Shown: positions 1-11,546 of the stretch, in pieces
Position numbering within the stretch: the first letter of the stretch is position 1
Layout: every line of letters starts with the position of its first letter
DNA from: Magnolia sinica
Taxonomy: Eukaryota; Streptophyta; Magnoliopsida; Magnoliales; Magnoliaceae
Assembly (NCBI RefSeq): GCF_029962835.1
Contig: NC_080583.1
Coordinates: 1,612,001-1,676,000 of the forward strand
Reading direction: 5' to 3'
DNA: 64,000 bases
Program-made: the position numbers and the translations under genes
The notes under the pieces: generated by a model
Told to the model about the DNA's origin: nothing
Databases searched by the model: none
What the model saw: the letters and a program-made list of their open reading frames with translations, nothing else

Positions 1-715
1 GCACTACTGCGTGGGCGGTGGAGGCAAGGACCGTGGGTCTCAGCCATGGGCCCCACCGTGATGTGTGTAAAACATCAACGCCGTGCATTTGGTAACCCCC
101 CTTTTAGCTGTGAGCCACCCCCAATAATTAGTCATATGTAGAACTCGGGTGGCCCACACTACAAGAAACAGTGAGGATTGAACGTCTGCTATTGAAACCA
201 GGTTTGGGTTACAGAAGTTTTGGATCCTTATGAAATTTGCTTTTCCTCTCTATCCGGGTCTGTGTGACCTTATTAATAGATTGGGTGGAAAATAAACGTT
301 ACGGTGGGCCCCACGTGGACCCACTAATGTATGTATTCCACACATTCCATCAGTGTGGCCCCCCACCTTGAGGAATGTTGTTTATCTATGTCGTCCATCT
401 ATATGGGGCCGCTAATGCATGTGTTGCATCCAAACCGTCCAACCATTTTGAAAGATAATTTTAAGGCTTGAGACTAAAAAAAAAAGACAAATCTAGGATC
501 AAGTGGACCACATTTTAGAAAACAGTGGGTTTGAACGTCCACCATCAAAGCCCTTGGGCTTCAACGTTTGGACCTATATGATATTTGTTTTTCGTCTAAA
601 TCCAGGTCTTTTGTGACCTTATGAATAGGCTGGATGGGAAATAAACCCTATGATGGGGCCCACTGGAAATTTAACCATAGAAATCATTATCACCACGGTT
701 AGATATGGTATGGTA
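1..715. repeat. Foldback-repeat cores (degenerate)
   Basis: No gene is visible. Two partial copies of the window-wide self-complementary repeat lie head to tail, roughly 120-330 and 370-690. Each carries the recognisable order: a 'tggaccaca' block, a 'ttttggatc' block, 'tgtgacctta', and a 'ggaaataaac' block. Positions 30-110 resemble one end of the TIR element found whole at 38702-39235 and 58908-59455. Confidence 0.6.
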
Positions 716-1900
716 CATGTTCACTCCCCAAGTATAGGGTTGTGATGTAGTAATAAACTCGGTAAGACCGAGGTCAAATCCACAGGGACTGATACCTGTA
801 CGTTATCTGAAACCAAGTAGAACTATAACTAGTCTAAGATGTGATCTAAACCAAATAGAATTTAAGGAATAATTGTAGAATAATTATCGAAAACTTAAGG
901 AATCTAGAGGAAGGAAACTAGGGATTCAGAGGATCCACTTGTAGAGATAAGGGAGATCTTATGCCTGCTTCGCAAATCATGGAAATCAACTAGACTTCCT
1001 TTGATATAGTTTTCAAGAGATGAAAGGTATATGAATTAGAATGGATTCCATCATCTAACCATGCCCAGGAGACAAAGCAAACAACAGGATTAAACTAATT
1101 ACCAACCAATCAACAATGTATGAGGATCAGGAAGGGTACTGTCATCCTACCATGCCCATGGAGCAATGATGAACAATAGGGGTTCCTGACTTCATAAACT
1201 TAAAAAGGGGAAAGAAATACTCAAAGTCATTGCAAACCCATTGTAATTTCAGTCACAACAGACCATAAAAGACTAAGAAAAATATTCCTTTAATAATCAA
1301 CTATATCAAATTCAGTTTAGAAATTTTAAATTAAAGGCATAAAGTAGGTTCTCCCATCTCGCTACAGGCTTCACCTCTTAGCCCTAGCTAAGAGGTTTAG
1401 CCACACATGATATGGGCTAAATTAAAAATCAACAACAGAAGAAGGAGAAAGGAAAAAGGGAAACAACCAGGTCCAGGTCTAGCCCAAGCCTTCAGCAGCC
1501 CCTCCTTCTAATACTTCCTCCACATGCTCATCTCCAAAACCGAGCTCACGTGTCGCCAAGATCATGCCAAATTCCACGTTCCAGCCAGCAGCCCTGTCAA
1601 TCCCAGCAGCCAAACAAACCTGTGCTCATGTTGCAGCAGCAAAACACCTCCCGTTACGTGCCAGCAGCCACGTCCCTGCTCCCTTTCTCTCTCCGTTTCT
1701 CTTCCTTCGTCAAAGCCAAAACGAGAACTCCTCCACTGCCTCCAACTCCCTCTTCAAAAAGCTCCCTTCCTCCCCACGCCGATTCCCTTTTAATAGGGCT
1801 TTGCTGACGGTGAAACGTCCTCCGCAAGTCTGTTTACGCAAGGCCTCCTGTAGAACCTTTGTTTACGCAGGGATTTAGATGATGCACTCCACCCTTGCTG
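716..1900. repeat. Retroelement-type non-coding sequence
   Basis: No credible coding frame. Positions 747-798 carry a phrase (an 'aactcggtaagaccgagg' stretch followed by 'ccacagggac') that I recall from non-coding parts of plant LTR-type or LARD-type elements. Short overlapping frames at 1524-1878 lie in low-complexity, pyrimidine-rich sequence and look spurious. Assignment to a family is a guess. Confidence 0.35.
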
Positions 1901-3178
1901 ATCTTGCTGATCGGTGAAAGATCTTCTAGGGTTTGGTCTAGTCCCTCATCCCTACAAGATGGACGATGCAGATCTTCAATCACCTTGAAGATAGGAGCCC
2001 ACAACGATCGTCCGCAGATCTGGTCGCGAAGCAGAGACGTCGTAAGGCTTCTTGCGCCGGTTAACATAGATCAAGAAAACGCGCATTGACTGGTCGGTTT
2101 TTGACCCTGATCAAGAGGGGTGGACCGGATCATCCGAAAAGATCGTTTACGTGGCCCACCAGGATCGTCCGCAGATCTAGTCACGAAGCAGAGACGTCGT
2201 AAGGCTTCTTGCGCCGTGGCTGATGGGCATTGATCGACCATATATGAGAAATCCACACCGTCCATTGCACTTTCCTCGAAAAACCGTTCGGATCTGGTCG
2301 GTTTTGGATTGACGCTGAAGTGGCCCACTTGATTTTCCATATTGCCGTTCAACCTGCGTTTGAACGGTATTTTCCTGTGTATGCGAGCATAGGTTTTGAA
2401 AAACCTCATGTGTACGGTCGGTTTTACCTTCTGAAACAAATGGACGGCCCGGATTAGAGATATCTGCGATGATGGTGGCCCACCTGACTTCAACCGCAAC
2501 TCTCTGTTGCAAACAGCGAGCGGCTTTGCCATTTTTGAGTTGTAATCGGCCAACGCCTTGTTGACCGTCTTCAATTTCTCGGTGCACAGCGAGCCGTCCG
2601 GTACGTGGTGTACACGCACTGCTGCATAGGGTCCACTTTGATATATTCATGAAATTCGTTCCATCCATCTATTCTGTCATATCATTTAAACCATCCAGGC
2701 CAAGTTTGAAGCATATCCAGATATCAGGCGGGCCCCACGTAACGATTAAAGGGGTTGATCTGTCCGTTGGGCCACTTCTAGAGGGATCCAATGGATGAAA
2801 TTTTACGTGTACGGTTCATTTACGGTCCTCAGGCCACGTATGGAGTTTTGAACTGATCAGATGGTGGGTACCCTATGATCTTGCATTCTGGACACTTTTC
2901 AGGCCACTTGAGCTTCAGTTTCTCAATTTTCTCAGATCCCTGGCGTGCAAATCTGTCGATCTTGGTCTCCTAGGGTCCGTTGCTTGCCTTGGTGACTTCA
3001 GACTGTTAAATTCATGCTTTTAGTACCCTTTTCCAATCCAGACTCGTAGATACACCCTGCATCACAAACATGATTAAATCAGCCATTAAACGGAATTATG
3101 CTTGTAGATCCAAGTAATAACTGGGGTCTAATATGTAATATTTGACCCTCAATAGTACAGATGATCTTTTGATATGAC
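1900..3178. repeat. Unclassified repetitive DNA with 54-bp direct repeat
   Basis: Positions 2006-2059 and 2163-2216 are near-identical 54-base direct repeats, differing at two sites as read by eye. The minus-strand frames of 163-182 codons across 2071-2668 overlap each other in different frames and show no recognised domain, so I do not call a gene. The text style (short blocks of the 'tggcccacc' and 'ggacggt' type) is shared with 32600-33330. Confidence 0.4.
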
Positions 3179-3179
3179 T

Positions 3180-4767
3180 CATGTTTTTGCATAATACTCT
3201 ATATTGATCTCTAAAAATAGATGAATTGTGTTAGGCCCATTTGACTCGGCCCATACAACTTGGCCAATTTGATTCGGCCCATTGATTCGGCCCATTTGTA
3301 TCGGCCCGTTTGGTTCGGCCCATTGATTCGACCCATTTGATTTGACCCATTTGATCTGCCCATTTGATCGGCCCATTTGATCGGCCCATTTGATTTATAT
3401 GAGGCCCAATGAGATGTATGTGAGAGCTTTGTGTGGGCCGAATGTGATGTATATGAAGCCCATTGCGATGTAAGATTCCACCATGATGCATGTAATGATG
3501 TTTTGGCGGCCGTGCCTTGGGAGCAATGATGGTTTGACGTCCATATAGTAAGAGCAATGATGGTTAAATGTCCATATTGTAACTCTCCCTAGGGCCCATT
3601 GATAGGCCCATACTTGTAGTGTGTAGGCCGTATAGGCCCATCTTTGTTATGAACAGAATCCATCACCACATAACATGTTTAGTATAGTTCCATGATTCAT
3701 GCTCATACGCATCATACGTAAGCTTGATATGAGGAGTGACTGATCATAGTATATGCCTTCGGGTAGATAGTTTATGGGCTCCCTAATAGGCAGAGTTGCC
3801 CTTCATGAGCGCATGGTACACTCAAGATTGTTGTATGACTGGTAGTGTGATTCATGCACCTCGCATTGTATGACATGATTCCTACATGCCCTAACGACAT
3901 CAGGGTTATTACCTCCACAGACATATCGTGGATGGCAGGATCGGACATCGAAAATATTGTTACTAAGCATCGGCGCGCCATAGATGTCCTTGGGTGAAAA
4001 TTCCTAAATTCGATGGTACCAGAGGATGACTTCAACGTCGAGACCGAGTGGATACATGAGTGCACGAGGGCTAAATACCAGGAGGCCGCGTCTCCCACTG
4101 TATCGTGGTCGGTTGGAAAGGGGTGTGGCCTTACTCGCCCAAGGGTAGGGGGCATTACTGGGGTGAGTTTGACTAGCTCGTGAATGGGTCCGCTATCGAC
4201 GTGCCGGATAGATATTGGCAGACTATTGACTAGGCGGATAGTGAGGTTTCTTACGCTCACTTGGACTGCGCGCCTGGAAAAAGGGCAGTACCATTTGGAG
4301 TGCATTAAACCCCGGTGATTATCCAGAGTGAGAACCGTACTGATATTTGATGATCTAGTGAGGAGTTGCATTGACATGTGGACGAGGATTGGCATGCATG
4401 AGTTGCATTTCGGATGGTATGGTCTTGATATGGCTGATAACATTCATATCTTACACCGCATAGCTATGGTACGGCTGATTGCATTCATGTACCCATCAGC
4501 ATGATTCCGCATTACTCTAACATTGCATTCTGAGCATGTTCATACTACGCACACACTTACACCATCCTCTAAGCTTTCTATAAGCTTATACACGATAGAT
4601 GCGTGCAGGTGACACCGGGACGCAGCCGTAGTCTCGCTGCAGTTGGAGCATACAGTCAAGCTTCGGGAGTTTCCATTATTATCATTATCTTGTATTTCCC
4701 TTCATACGCATTGTACTCAAAGATTTTGATCATAGTGGATTTTGTGATGCTGTTCTTATGGTTATTG
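3180..4767 (-). repeat. LTR-like fossil, minus orientation (left arm)
   Basis: This arm is the reverse complement of parts of 4900-8100. For example, 4083-4320 matches the opposite strand of about 5905-6140, and 4569-4612 matches about 5103-5150. It lacks the first stretch of the facing copy and most of its minisatellite. The 3230-3400 part is a run of short 'cggcccatttgat' units. Read as one of two head-to-head copies of a long LTR; broken, no coding capacity. Confidence 0.6.
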
Positions 4768-7700
4768 TCACGCCCCAAACCCGAAAATCGGATTCACAGG
4801 AATTTCGATCACCGAACCTGGTGCCGACAGCCTCCGTAGTACCCCATTCTCGGTTCCCAGCATCCATATGCCAGGTTCCGATCCTGAGATTTTTACAAGG
4901 ATGATTTTCTAACATACTTTGTCTCATAAGAAGCATAACCACAAGTATACCCAAAACATAAAGGCAACATCATCATCACATATCCACTAATATAATCATT
5001 TGAGTATAATGCTGAAAGGAAAATATATATATCGAAATCAAAGCTCTAGAAAACAGCTGCACGCTCCAAGCTCAACGCTGCTGCAACCTAACGCCACCTG
5101 CACGCATCTATCATGCATAAGCTTATAAAAAGTTTAGAGGGTGGTGAAAGTGTGTGCACAAGGTAAGTGTCAAGTATTCAATACAATACCATCATAATAC
5201 AATACCAAAAATACTGGTAATCCATAAATCGTATAGTATCGGAATAAGCAGAAATATTGACAAGATCATGAATTATCAGAGTGAGCAGAAATACTGACAA
5301 GAGCAGAAATTATTAGAGTAAATAGAAAATTGATAAGATCATAAATCATACGATAACAGAGTAAGCGGAAATACGGACAAGTTCATGAGTCAATCAATAT
5401 CAGAATACGTAATATAGAACAGCTATGCAAATGAGGAGTCATAAAGAGCCAAATATTAGATACCGAGGATGCGATGCAATATGCAATTCCTGATGAGTTC
5501 ACGAATAGCGTCAGCTGTATCTAAACCATATAAATGCAGAAACACAGTAACCCAAAATGCCATATACCGCGGATGTAATGCAATATGCGGTGCGAATGGA
5601 ATGACCATGCTGGAGTGTGAAGTCGGGATGATAGTACGTAGTATCGTAGGCTATGGGGTCTATCACAAGGGACTTCTATCCAAACCAGTCCCATACCTAA
5701 ATTTGGATAGTTAGACTCGATGTGGTAAACTCCTGATCTCAGGTTAGTCGCGCGCCCCGACCAAAATCCTGGCCATTGCGAAGGTACACGTAACAAATAG
5801 TTGCGCACCACCAGCCCGAGTGGATAGTGAATGAATGAATGAATGAGTATGCAACTCCTACTCAAAAAGTTCACATATCAGTACGATTCCTCTCTGGGAT
5901 CATCACCGGGGTTTAGTACACTCCAAATGGCACTGCCCCTCTCCCAACAGCACAGTCCAAGTGAGCGTAAGAAATCTCACTATTCGCCTTGCCAATAGTC
6001 TGCCAATACCTATCCGGCACGTCGATAGTGGACCCATTTACGAGCTGGTCAGACTCATCCTAGTTATGCTCCTTACCCTCTGGCGAGTAAGGCCACACCC
6101 CCTCCCAACCGACCACGACACAGTGGGAGACGCGGCCTCCTGGTATTCGGCACTCGGGTGCTCATGTATCCACTCGGTCTTGACATTGGGGCATCCTCTG
6201 GTACCAAGAGGGTTTAGGGATTTTCACCCAGGGCCATCTATGGCAGCCCAATGCTAGAATAAATTTTCGATGTCCCGTCTAACCATCCACGATATGCTTG
6301 CGGAGGTTACGGCCCTGATGTCGCTAGGGCGTACAGTAATCACAACACACAATGTAAGATGCATGAGTCATACAATTCAGACATGCATCAATCCTGCGCA
6401 TACTGTGCGCTCATGTGAGACAGTCTCCGCTTATCAGGGAGTCTCATAACAACCTGCCCAATGACATATGAAATGGTCGACCACATCTCATAACAAACAT
6501 GCAAATGATGCGTATGAGCATGTATCATGATGCTATGTTGTCATGTACTCATAATCGATATCAATAACCGGCATCGACAATCAACCTCGACAATGTGGAC
6601 ATTTAACCAACATTGCCCCCAAGGAATAGCCCACATAGAGCCTAACATATAGTGGACCCATGGCCTCACACAAGGGCCAAATATACAACACCATGGGCCT
6701 CACTCAAGAGCTTAATACACATCACGATGGGCCTCTCACATGGGCCTTATACAAGGGTTACATAAACATTATGACAGGCCTCGCCATACGGGCCACAAAT
6801 ACATCACAATGGGCCTTATCAACTTGGCCACAAATACATCACTAGGGCCATTCACATGGGCCTAATATATATTTCACAGGTGGGCCTCACACATGGGCCT
6901 CATTCACATTAAGTGGGTTGCATTACATGGGCCTCATATACAACACGTCGGGCCTCATGGACAGGCTACAAATTTATCGAGGCGGGCCTCATGGATGGGC
7001 CATAAATACATCAAGGCGGGCCTCATCACATAGACCTCATATTCATCACATTAGGCCTTAAACATGGGTTGAATACACATCACAATAAGCCTTAAATACG
7101 GGTCGCATATATATATCACATTAGGCCTCAAACACGGGCCGCTTATACATCACACAGGTCGAATAAATATCACAATGGACCTCAACTACGGGCCGTATAT
7201 ACATCATATGGGTCTCGATAATCGGCCTCGGCAATCGAAATCGACCTCAACAATTAGAATCGGCCTATACAATTGACCTCGACAAATCGGAATTGGCCTC
7301 CATACTTGGCCTTGATAATCGGAATCGGCCTCGATACTTGGCCTTGACAAACGAAATTAGCCTATACAATCGACCTTGACAAATCGGAATCGGCCTCGAT
7401 ACTTGGCTTCGATAATCAGAATCAACCTATACAATCAGCCTCGACAATCGGCCTAACTAAGGGCCTAAGGGAAGGTTACAATGGGATTGCCCCGACAATC
7501 GGCCTAACCAAGGGCCTAAGGGAAGGTTACAATGGCAACTTTCAACCATCATTGCCCATCAATGTGGACATTTAACCATCATTGCTCCCAAGGAGTAGCC
7601 CACATAGAGCCAAACGTATCGTAGGCCCATGGCCTCATACAAGGACCTAATACACATCACTATGGGTCTCACTCATGGGCCAAATACTCATCACAGTAGG

Positions 7701-8230
7701 CCTCGGGCCTCGTCATATGGGCCTCACATACATCACAATGGGCCGCAATACATGGATCTCATATACATCAAATGGGCCACACTATATGGGCCTCATATAC
7801 ATTACGTGGGCTGCATCATATGGGCCGCACCAATGGGTCAAAATACTTTAAGTGGGCCGTATCAATGGGCCGCACAAACGGGTCAATATACATCAACTGG
7901 GCCGTATCAATGGGTCAATATACATCAAGTGGGCCGTATCAATGGGTCAATATACATCAAGTGGGTGGTATCAATGGGCCTTAGGGAGAGTTATAATGTG
8001 GACATTTAACCAACATTATTCTTACAATGTGGGCGTCAAACCATCATTGCTCCCAAGGCACGACCTGTCATGAACATCATTACATAAACTATGGTGGAAT
8101 CACCATTGCAATGGGCCTTATAAATATTAAGGTGGGCCTCAACAACGGGCCACAAATACATCAAGATAGGCCCTATCACATGCCTAAAAAGAATCATATT
8201 GAAGGACCATTTGGGTCATACCAGAACTAG
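4768..8230 (+). repeat. LTR-like fossil, plus orientation (right arm)
   Basis: It begins at TGTCACGCCCCAAACCCG, a terminus I associate with plant Ty3-type LTRs. It is followed by a promoter-like AT-rich part and then GGGCC-rich minisatellites (6600-8010). The opposite-strand copy at 3180-4767 abuts it at the TG end, making a giant inverted repeat centred near 4768. No gag or pol sequence is seen. The outer boundary near 8230 is approximate, set where the foldback-repeat cores resume. Confidence 0.55.
6588..8010. repeat. GGGCC-rich degenerate minisatellite
   Basis: Degenerate tandem units of about 30-40 bases alternate 'tgggcctca' or 'gggccgtat' with 'atacatca'. A sub-array at about 7205-7480 uses a different unit (a 'cggcctcgatacttggcc' type followed by 'ttgataatcggaat'). 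The opening phrase at 6588-6665 recurs at about 7558-7635, so a block of about 970 bases was itself duplicated. Positions 7440-7530 hold a second short duplication of about 50 bases. Confidence 0.75.
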
Positions 8231-8965
8231 CAATGGAGATAACGACTTTCACTGTTAAACAATTCACAGGGCCCACTATAAAGTTTATTTTCCAACTAAT
8301 CTAATCATAAGGTCATAAAGACATGGATTAAGAGGGAAAACAAATTCCCTATTGATCCATAACTTCTATGACCCAAATGGGTTTCCATGATAGACATTCA
8401 ATCCTCCACTATTATGTGGTGTGGTCCACTTGATTAATGGCCGGATACGTTAAGGTGTGGCCCGCCTTAATGTATTAGAGATCCAACCTATTCATAAACT
8501 AACATAGTGATAGATGAAGTGGAAACACATATCAGCTTAATAGGAAAATACTGTGGCCCTTAGAAATTTTTAATGGTGGATGTCACTGTCCCCATTAGTG
8601 CAATGGTGGGGTCCGCTTAAACTATGGATCTGACTCATTCTTAGTCTCAAGCCTGTAAGACAAGCTTGCTAAATGGTTGGACGGTTTGGGTGTAACACAT
8701 GCATCAAGGGTGGGGTCCACCAAATGGATTGACGGTGTGGGTATACATACATCATACGTGGGTCCTACGTGGGGCTCACCATAAAGTAAATTTTCCATCC
8801 AGTCTGTTAATAAGGTCACGTAGACCTAGGTGTAGAGGAAAAACAAATTTCATATTGACCCAAAAATTTTGTGATACCCAAAAGGGTTTCAATGGCAGCC
8901 GTTCAATCCCACAGTTTTCTGTGACGTGGGCCACCCAAGTTCCTTATACGGTTGATTTTTGAGGG
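8231..8965. repeat. Two foldback-repeat cores
   Basis: Two consecutive partial copies of the self-complementary repeat lie at about 8255-8700 and 8705-8960. Both contain the 'ggtccact', 'ggtcacgtagacc' or 'ggtcataaagac' and 'gggcccac' landmarks. No gene is seen. Confidence 0.6.
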
Positions 8966-10410
8966 GGCCCACTGTCCCAAAGGGGACCTACCCAATGCAC
9001 AGTGTGGATGCTCAACACACATCATGGTGGGGCCCACGTATGGGACCTCTGTCCCTGCATCCAGCGCCCCAGCGCAGCAGGAGGACGCTGCTGCATCCTC
9101 TGGTGTGATGTAAATTTTTTTATATCGATTTTCTTGGGGTTTTTCGCAGGTGGGGCCCGCATCAGGTAGATCCGACCCAGCCAATGACTCCTATGGCTCA
9201 AGACAAGCTAAACAAGCCTAATATTCGATATATTTTGGGGTATACAAGTATCAGAGTACATTTTAATGGTGAAAACCACTATTTCCTATGCTATGGCCCG
9301 TTAGAAAACCGGATTGACTTCATTTTTCGGTTCAACGCCTAAAACGGGCTGAGGAATGGAATGGATGGCGTGGATAAGGTTCATACATCAAGGTTAGGCT
9401 TATATGAGTGGCCCACCCAAAAGCTTAAATAAAATAATATTATATATATTTTTTCTTTGTTAGCTTGCCAGTACACCACACTGTCATTCACACTTCTCTA
9501 TGTAGCCACGTCCAGCATCCCAGGACGCTGGACAGTTGGGTAACACATATAAGGTGGGTCCCACGGGGACATGGCCCACATGGCTTGGGGACGTGATCCA
9601 CATAGCTTGGATCAATCTGATACTTGTGCTTTCCATCATTAAAGGGTAGGGCCCACATGAGTTGGATGGCCATGGGGTCCATTTTATGAACGGTTTGGAC
9701 ATCACATACACTCATTAAGTGGGCCACAAAATAAAGGAAGGAGAGAGAGAAAGACACGTGATGATGGAGGGACCCCGACACTATGGGCCGTCCCTTCCAT
9801 GCATTCAATCATACATCATGTGGGTCCCATTTCATATGGGACCACCGATCAAAATCAACGATGGAGATCCTTTCTCCACCGAAATAGAAGGTCTAAATGA
9901 CCCCTTTTCAAACTAGAAAGTAAACATCATAATGGGGTCCATGGAGAATGGCCCCATCATGGAATGATAATGAGAATTAAGGTGGGCCATCGGCCACATT
10001 AAGGGTCCAAAGTGAGATCCATACCATCAATTCGTAGGCCTCACTTGGCCCATCATAAATACATAAAAATCTAGCCTATAAAGCACCCACCTTTAATCTT
10101 CTCTTCCTTCTTCCGCCTATAGTCTTTAGAGCTCCAAAGAAATGATTCTGACGGTTGAGATGAACTTTAAATGGTGGAGATGAGAGGTAGGAAGGTGGGC
10201 CATGCTAGCTCTCTCATGGGGAGCTTGGACGTGGGTTGCTTAGGAGGAAAAATGAGAGAGAGAATGAGAGAGAGATGATGGGAGAGGAGTGATGGGAGAG
10301 GGATGGATGAGTGTACTTGGGTAAGAGAGGGAGTTGACTTTTAAGGGTTACTTTTGTACTTAAGGATGAGATAGAGTAATGGGTGTACTTTGACAAGTGA
10401 AGTGATTGAT
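8966..10410. other. Intergenic, no gene recognised
   Basis: Scattered 'gggcccac' phrases suggest old foldback-repeat debris (9000-9090, 9530-9720, 9940-10030). A GA-rich low-complexity patch lies at about 10250-10340. Short frames on both strands lack any recognised domain. Confidence 0.4.
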
Positions 10411-10892
10411 GTGACATTCTCTTAGAATTTGTAACGCACGGCGTTTTTCCTCAAACCGAACGCGGGCCCACATCTCCAGGCCCAGGTATCGCCTCGGCGT
10501 ATGAGACGCGGCATCGGAACCGCGGCAACGACGCGGTCGCAAGGGTATAAGTCTTGGTTTGAGTCAACTCAGGTTTGCAGGATTCGGCTTAGGATCGCGC
10601 GTAAATGTCAGATAAAGGTCGAAGGTTGCCGGAATTCGACCGGGAAGACCACGGAAGCCTACGAAATGGTACGGTCTAGGATACCAGTCTTACAGTTATT
10701 GTACGTGGGTTATGCTTATAGTTATGCTTATACTGAATCAGAATCATGTTTAAAATCCTCCTTATAGAATCCCAGGATCGGAACCTGGTGTATGGGTGCC
10801 GGGAGCAGAGAATGGGGTACTGTGGATGTTGTTAGCGCTGAATTCGACGATCGAAAATTTTATGAGCCCAGTTTCCGAGTTTGGGGCATGAC
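10411..10892 (-). repeat. LTR-like fragment
   Basis: Read on the minus strand it starts TGTCATGCCCCAAACTCGG and runs through a segment closely resembling the start of the LTR-like fossil at 4768 (a 'ccaggttccgatcctg' block, and a 'ccccattctc' block). It ends near 'gaatgtcaca'. The 5-base flanks do not match, so a clean solo LTR is not demonstrated. Confidence 0.5.
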
Positions 10893-11546
10893 ACATGTGG
10901 CATTCAAGTCGCATATGTATATAGATGATCGGCATCATTTGTAAAATGTAGTTAGTTAATTACAATTCAATGGTCCATCAAACACATGCTTTACTTAATA
11001 TAATGTATTTTCTAATTCAAAGAATTTGAACTAAACGGAGATAATCAATAGCCATTTAGATCCAAATAACAAGCAACATTTAGGCCTGACACGCCCCTTG
11101 GGAGGGTATGTCCACATAAACCCATTGGAGACATAGATGCCACTATTTGGTCAAGAGAAGATGACTGCTAACATACGGGTTGGTGAATAAAAGGCCAATG
11201 CAATTCCCTCCTCTCATGGTACATGTGCCTAACATTATGTTGAATTGGTGGGCCACCTTATTGGTGTTGGTTGGCCACACAATGAAAATCGCATGGCTAG
11301 AAAACTCAGACTATTTAGTTGTAGTGAGTTTTATTGATTGAATGTACGTTGCTGCTCCAATGTACCTTTTCAGGCCTCTTGTTGGACAACTATGACTATT
11401 TGTCCCTGATCTGGGATATGTCATATCCGCATGGTGTCCCACCAAATGAAGGGAGCTGATTAGGTGAGACCTCGAATCCATTAGGGTGGGTGGGATGGGT
11501 GGGACCATGATGCAGGGACATGATGAAGTTGATCACCATTTTCCTT
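10893..11546. repeat. Dispersed repeat, copy 1
   Basis: About 11075-11500 matches 38060-38420 and, in part, 24425-24690. Shared landmarks are 'ttaggcctgaca', 'atgaaaatcgcat', 'gaaaactcagac' and 'attgaatgta'. I see no protein domain and no obvious termini. The class is unknown, perhaps a non-autonomous DNA element. Confidence 0.5.

Noticed and set aside
2071-2668. Minus-strand frames of 163-182 codons as a gene
   Set aside because: Two frames overlap in different phases, no domain is recognised, and the region contains repeats.
3179-8009. Repetitive open frames with N-G-P or W-A-x-G-P patterns as a repeat protein
   Set aside because: They are translations of the GGGCC-rich minisatellite, open in several frames, with no start context or conservation.
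6588-8010. CRISPR-like array
   Set aside because: Units are degenerate and lack constant repeats with unique spacers; this is plant nuclear DNA.
10406-10897. Clean solo LTR with 5-base duplication
   Set aside because: Flanking bases (ATTGA and CATGT) do not match; kept only as an LTR-like fragment.
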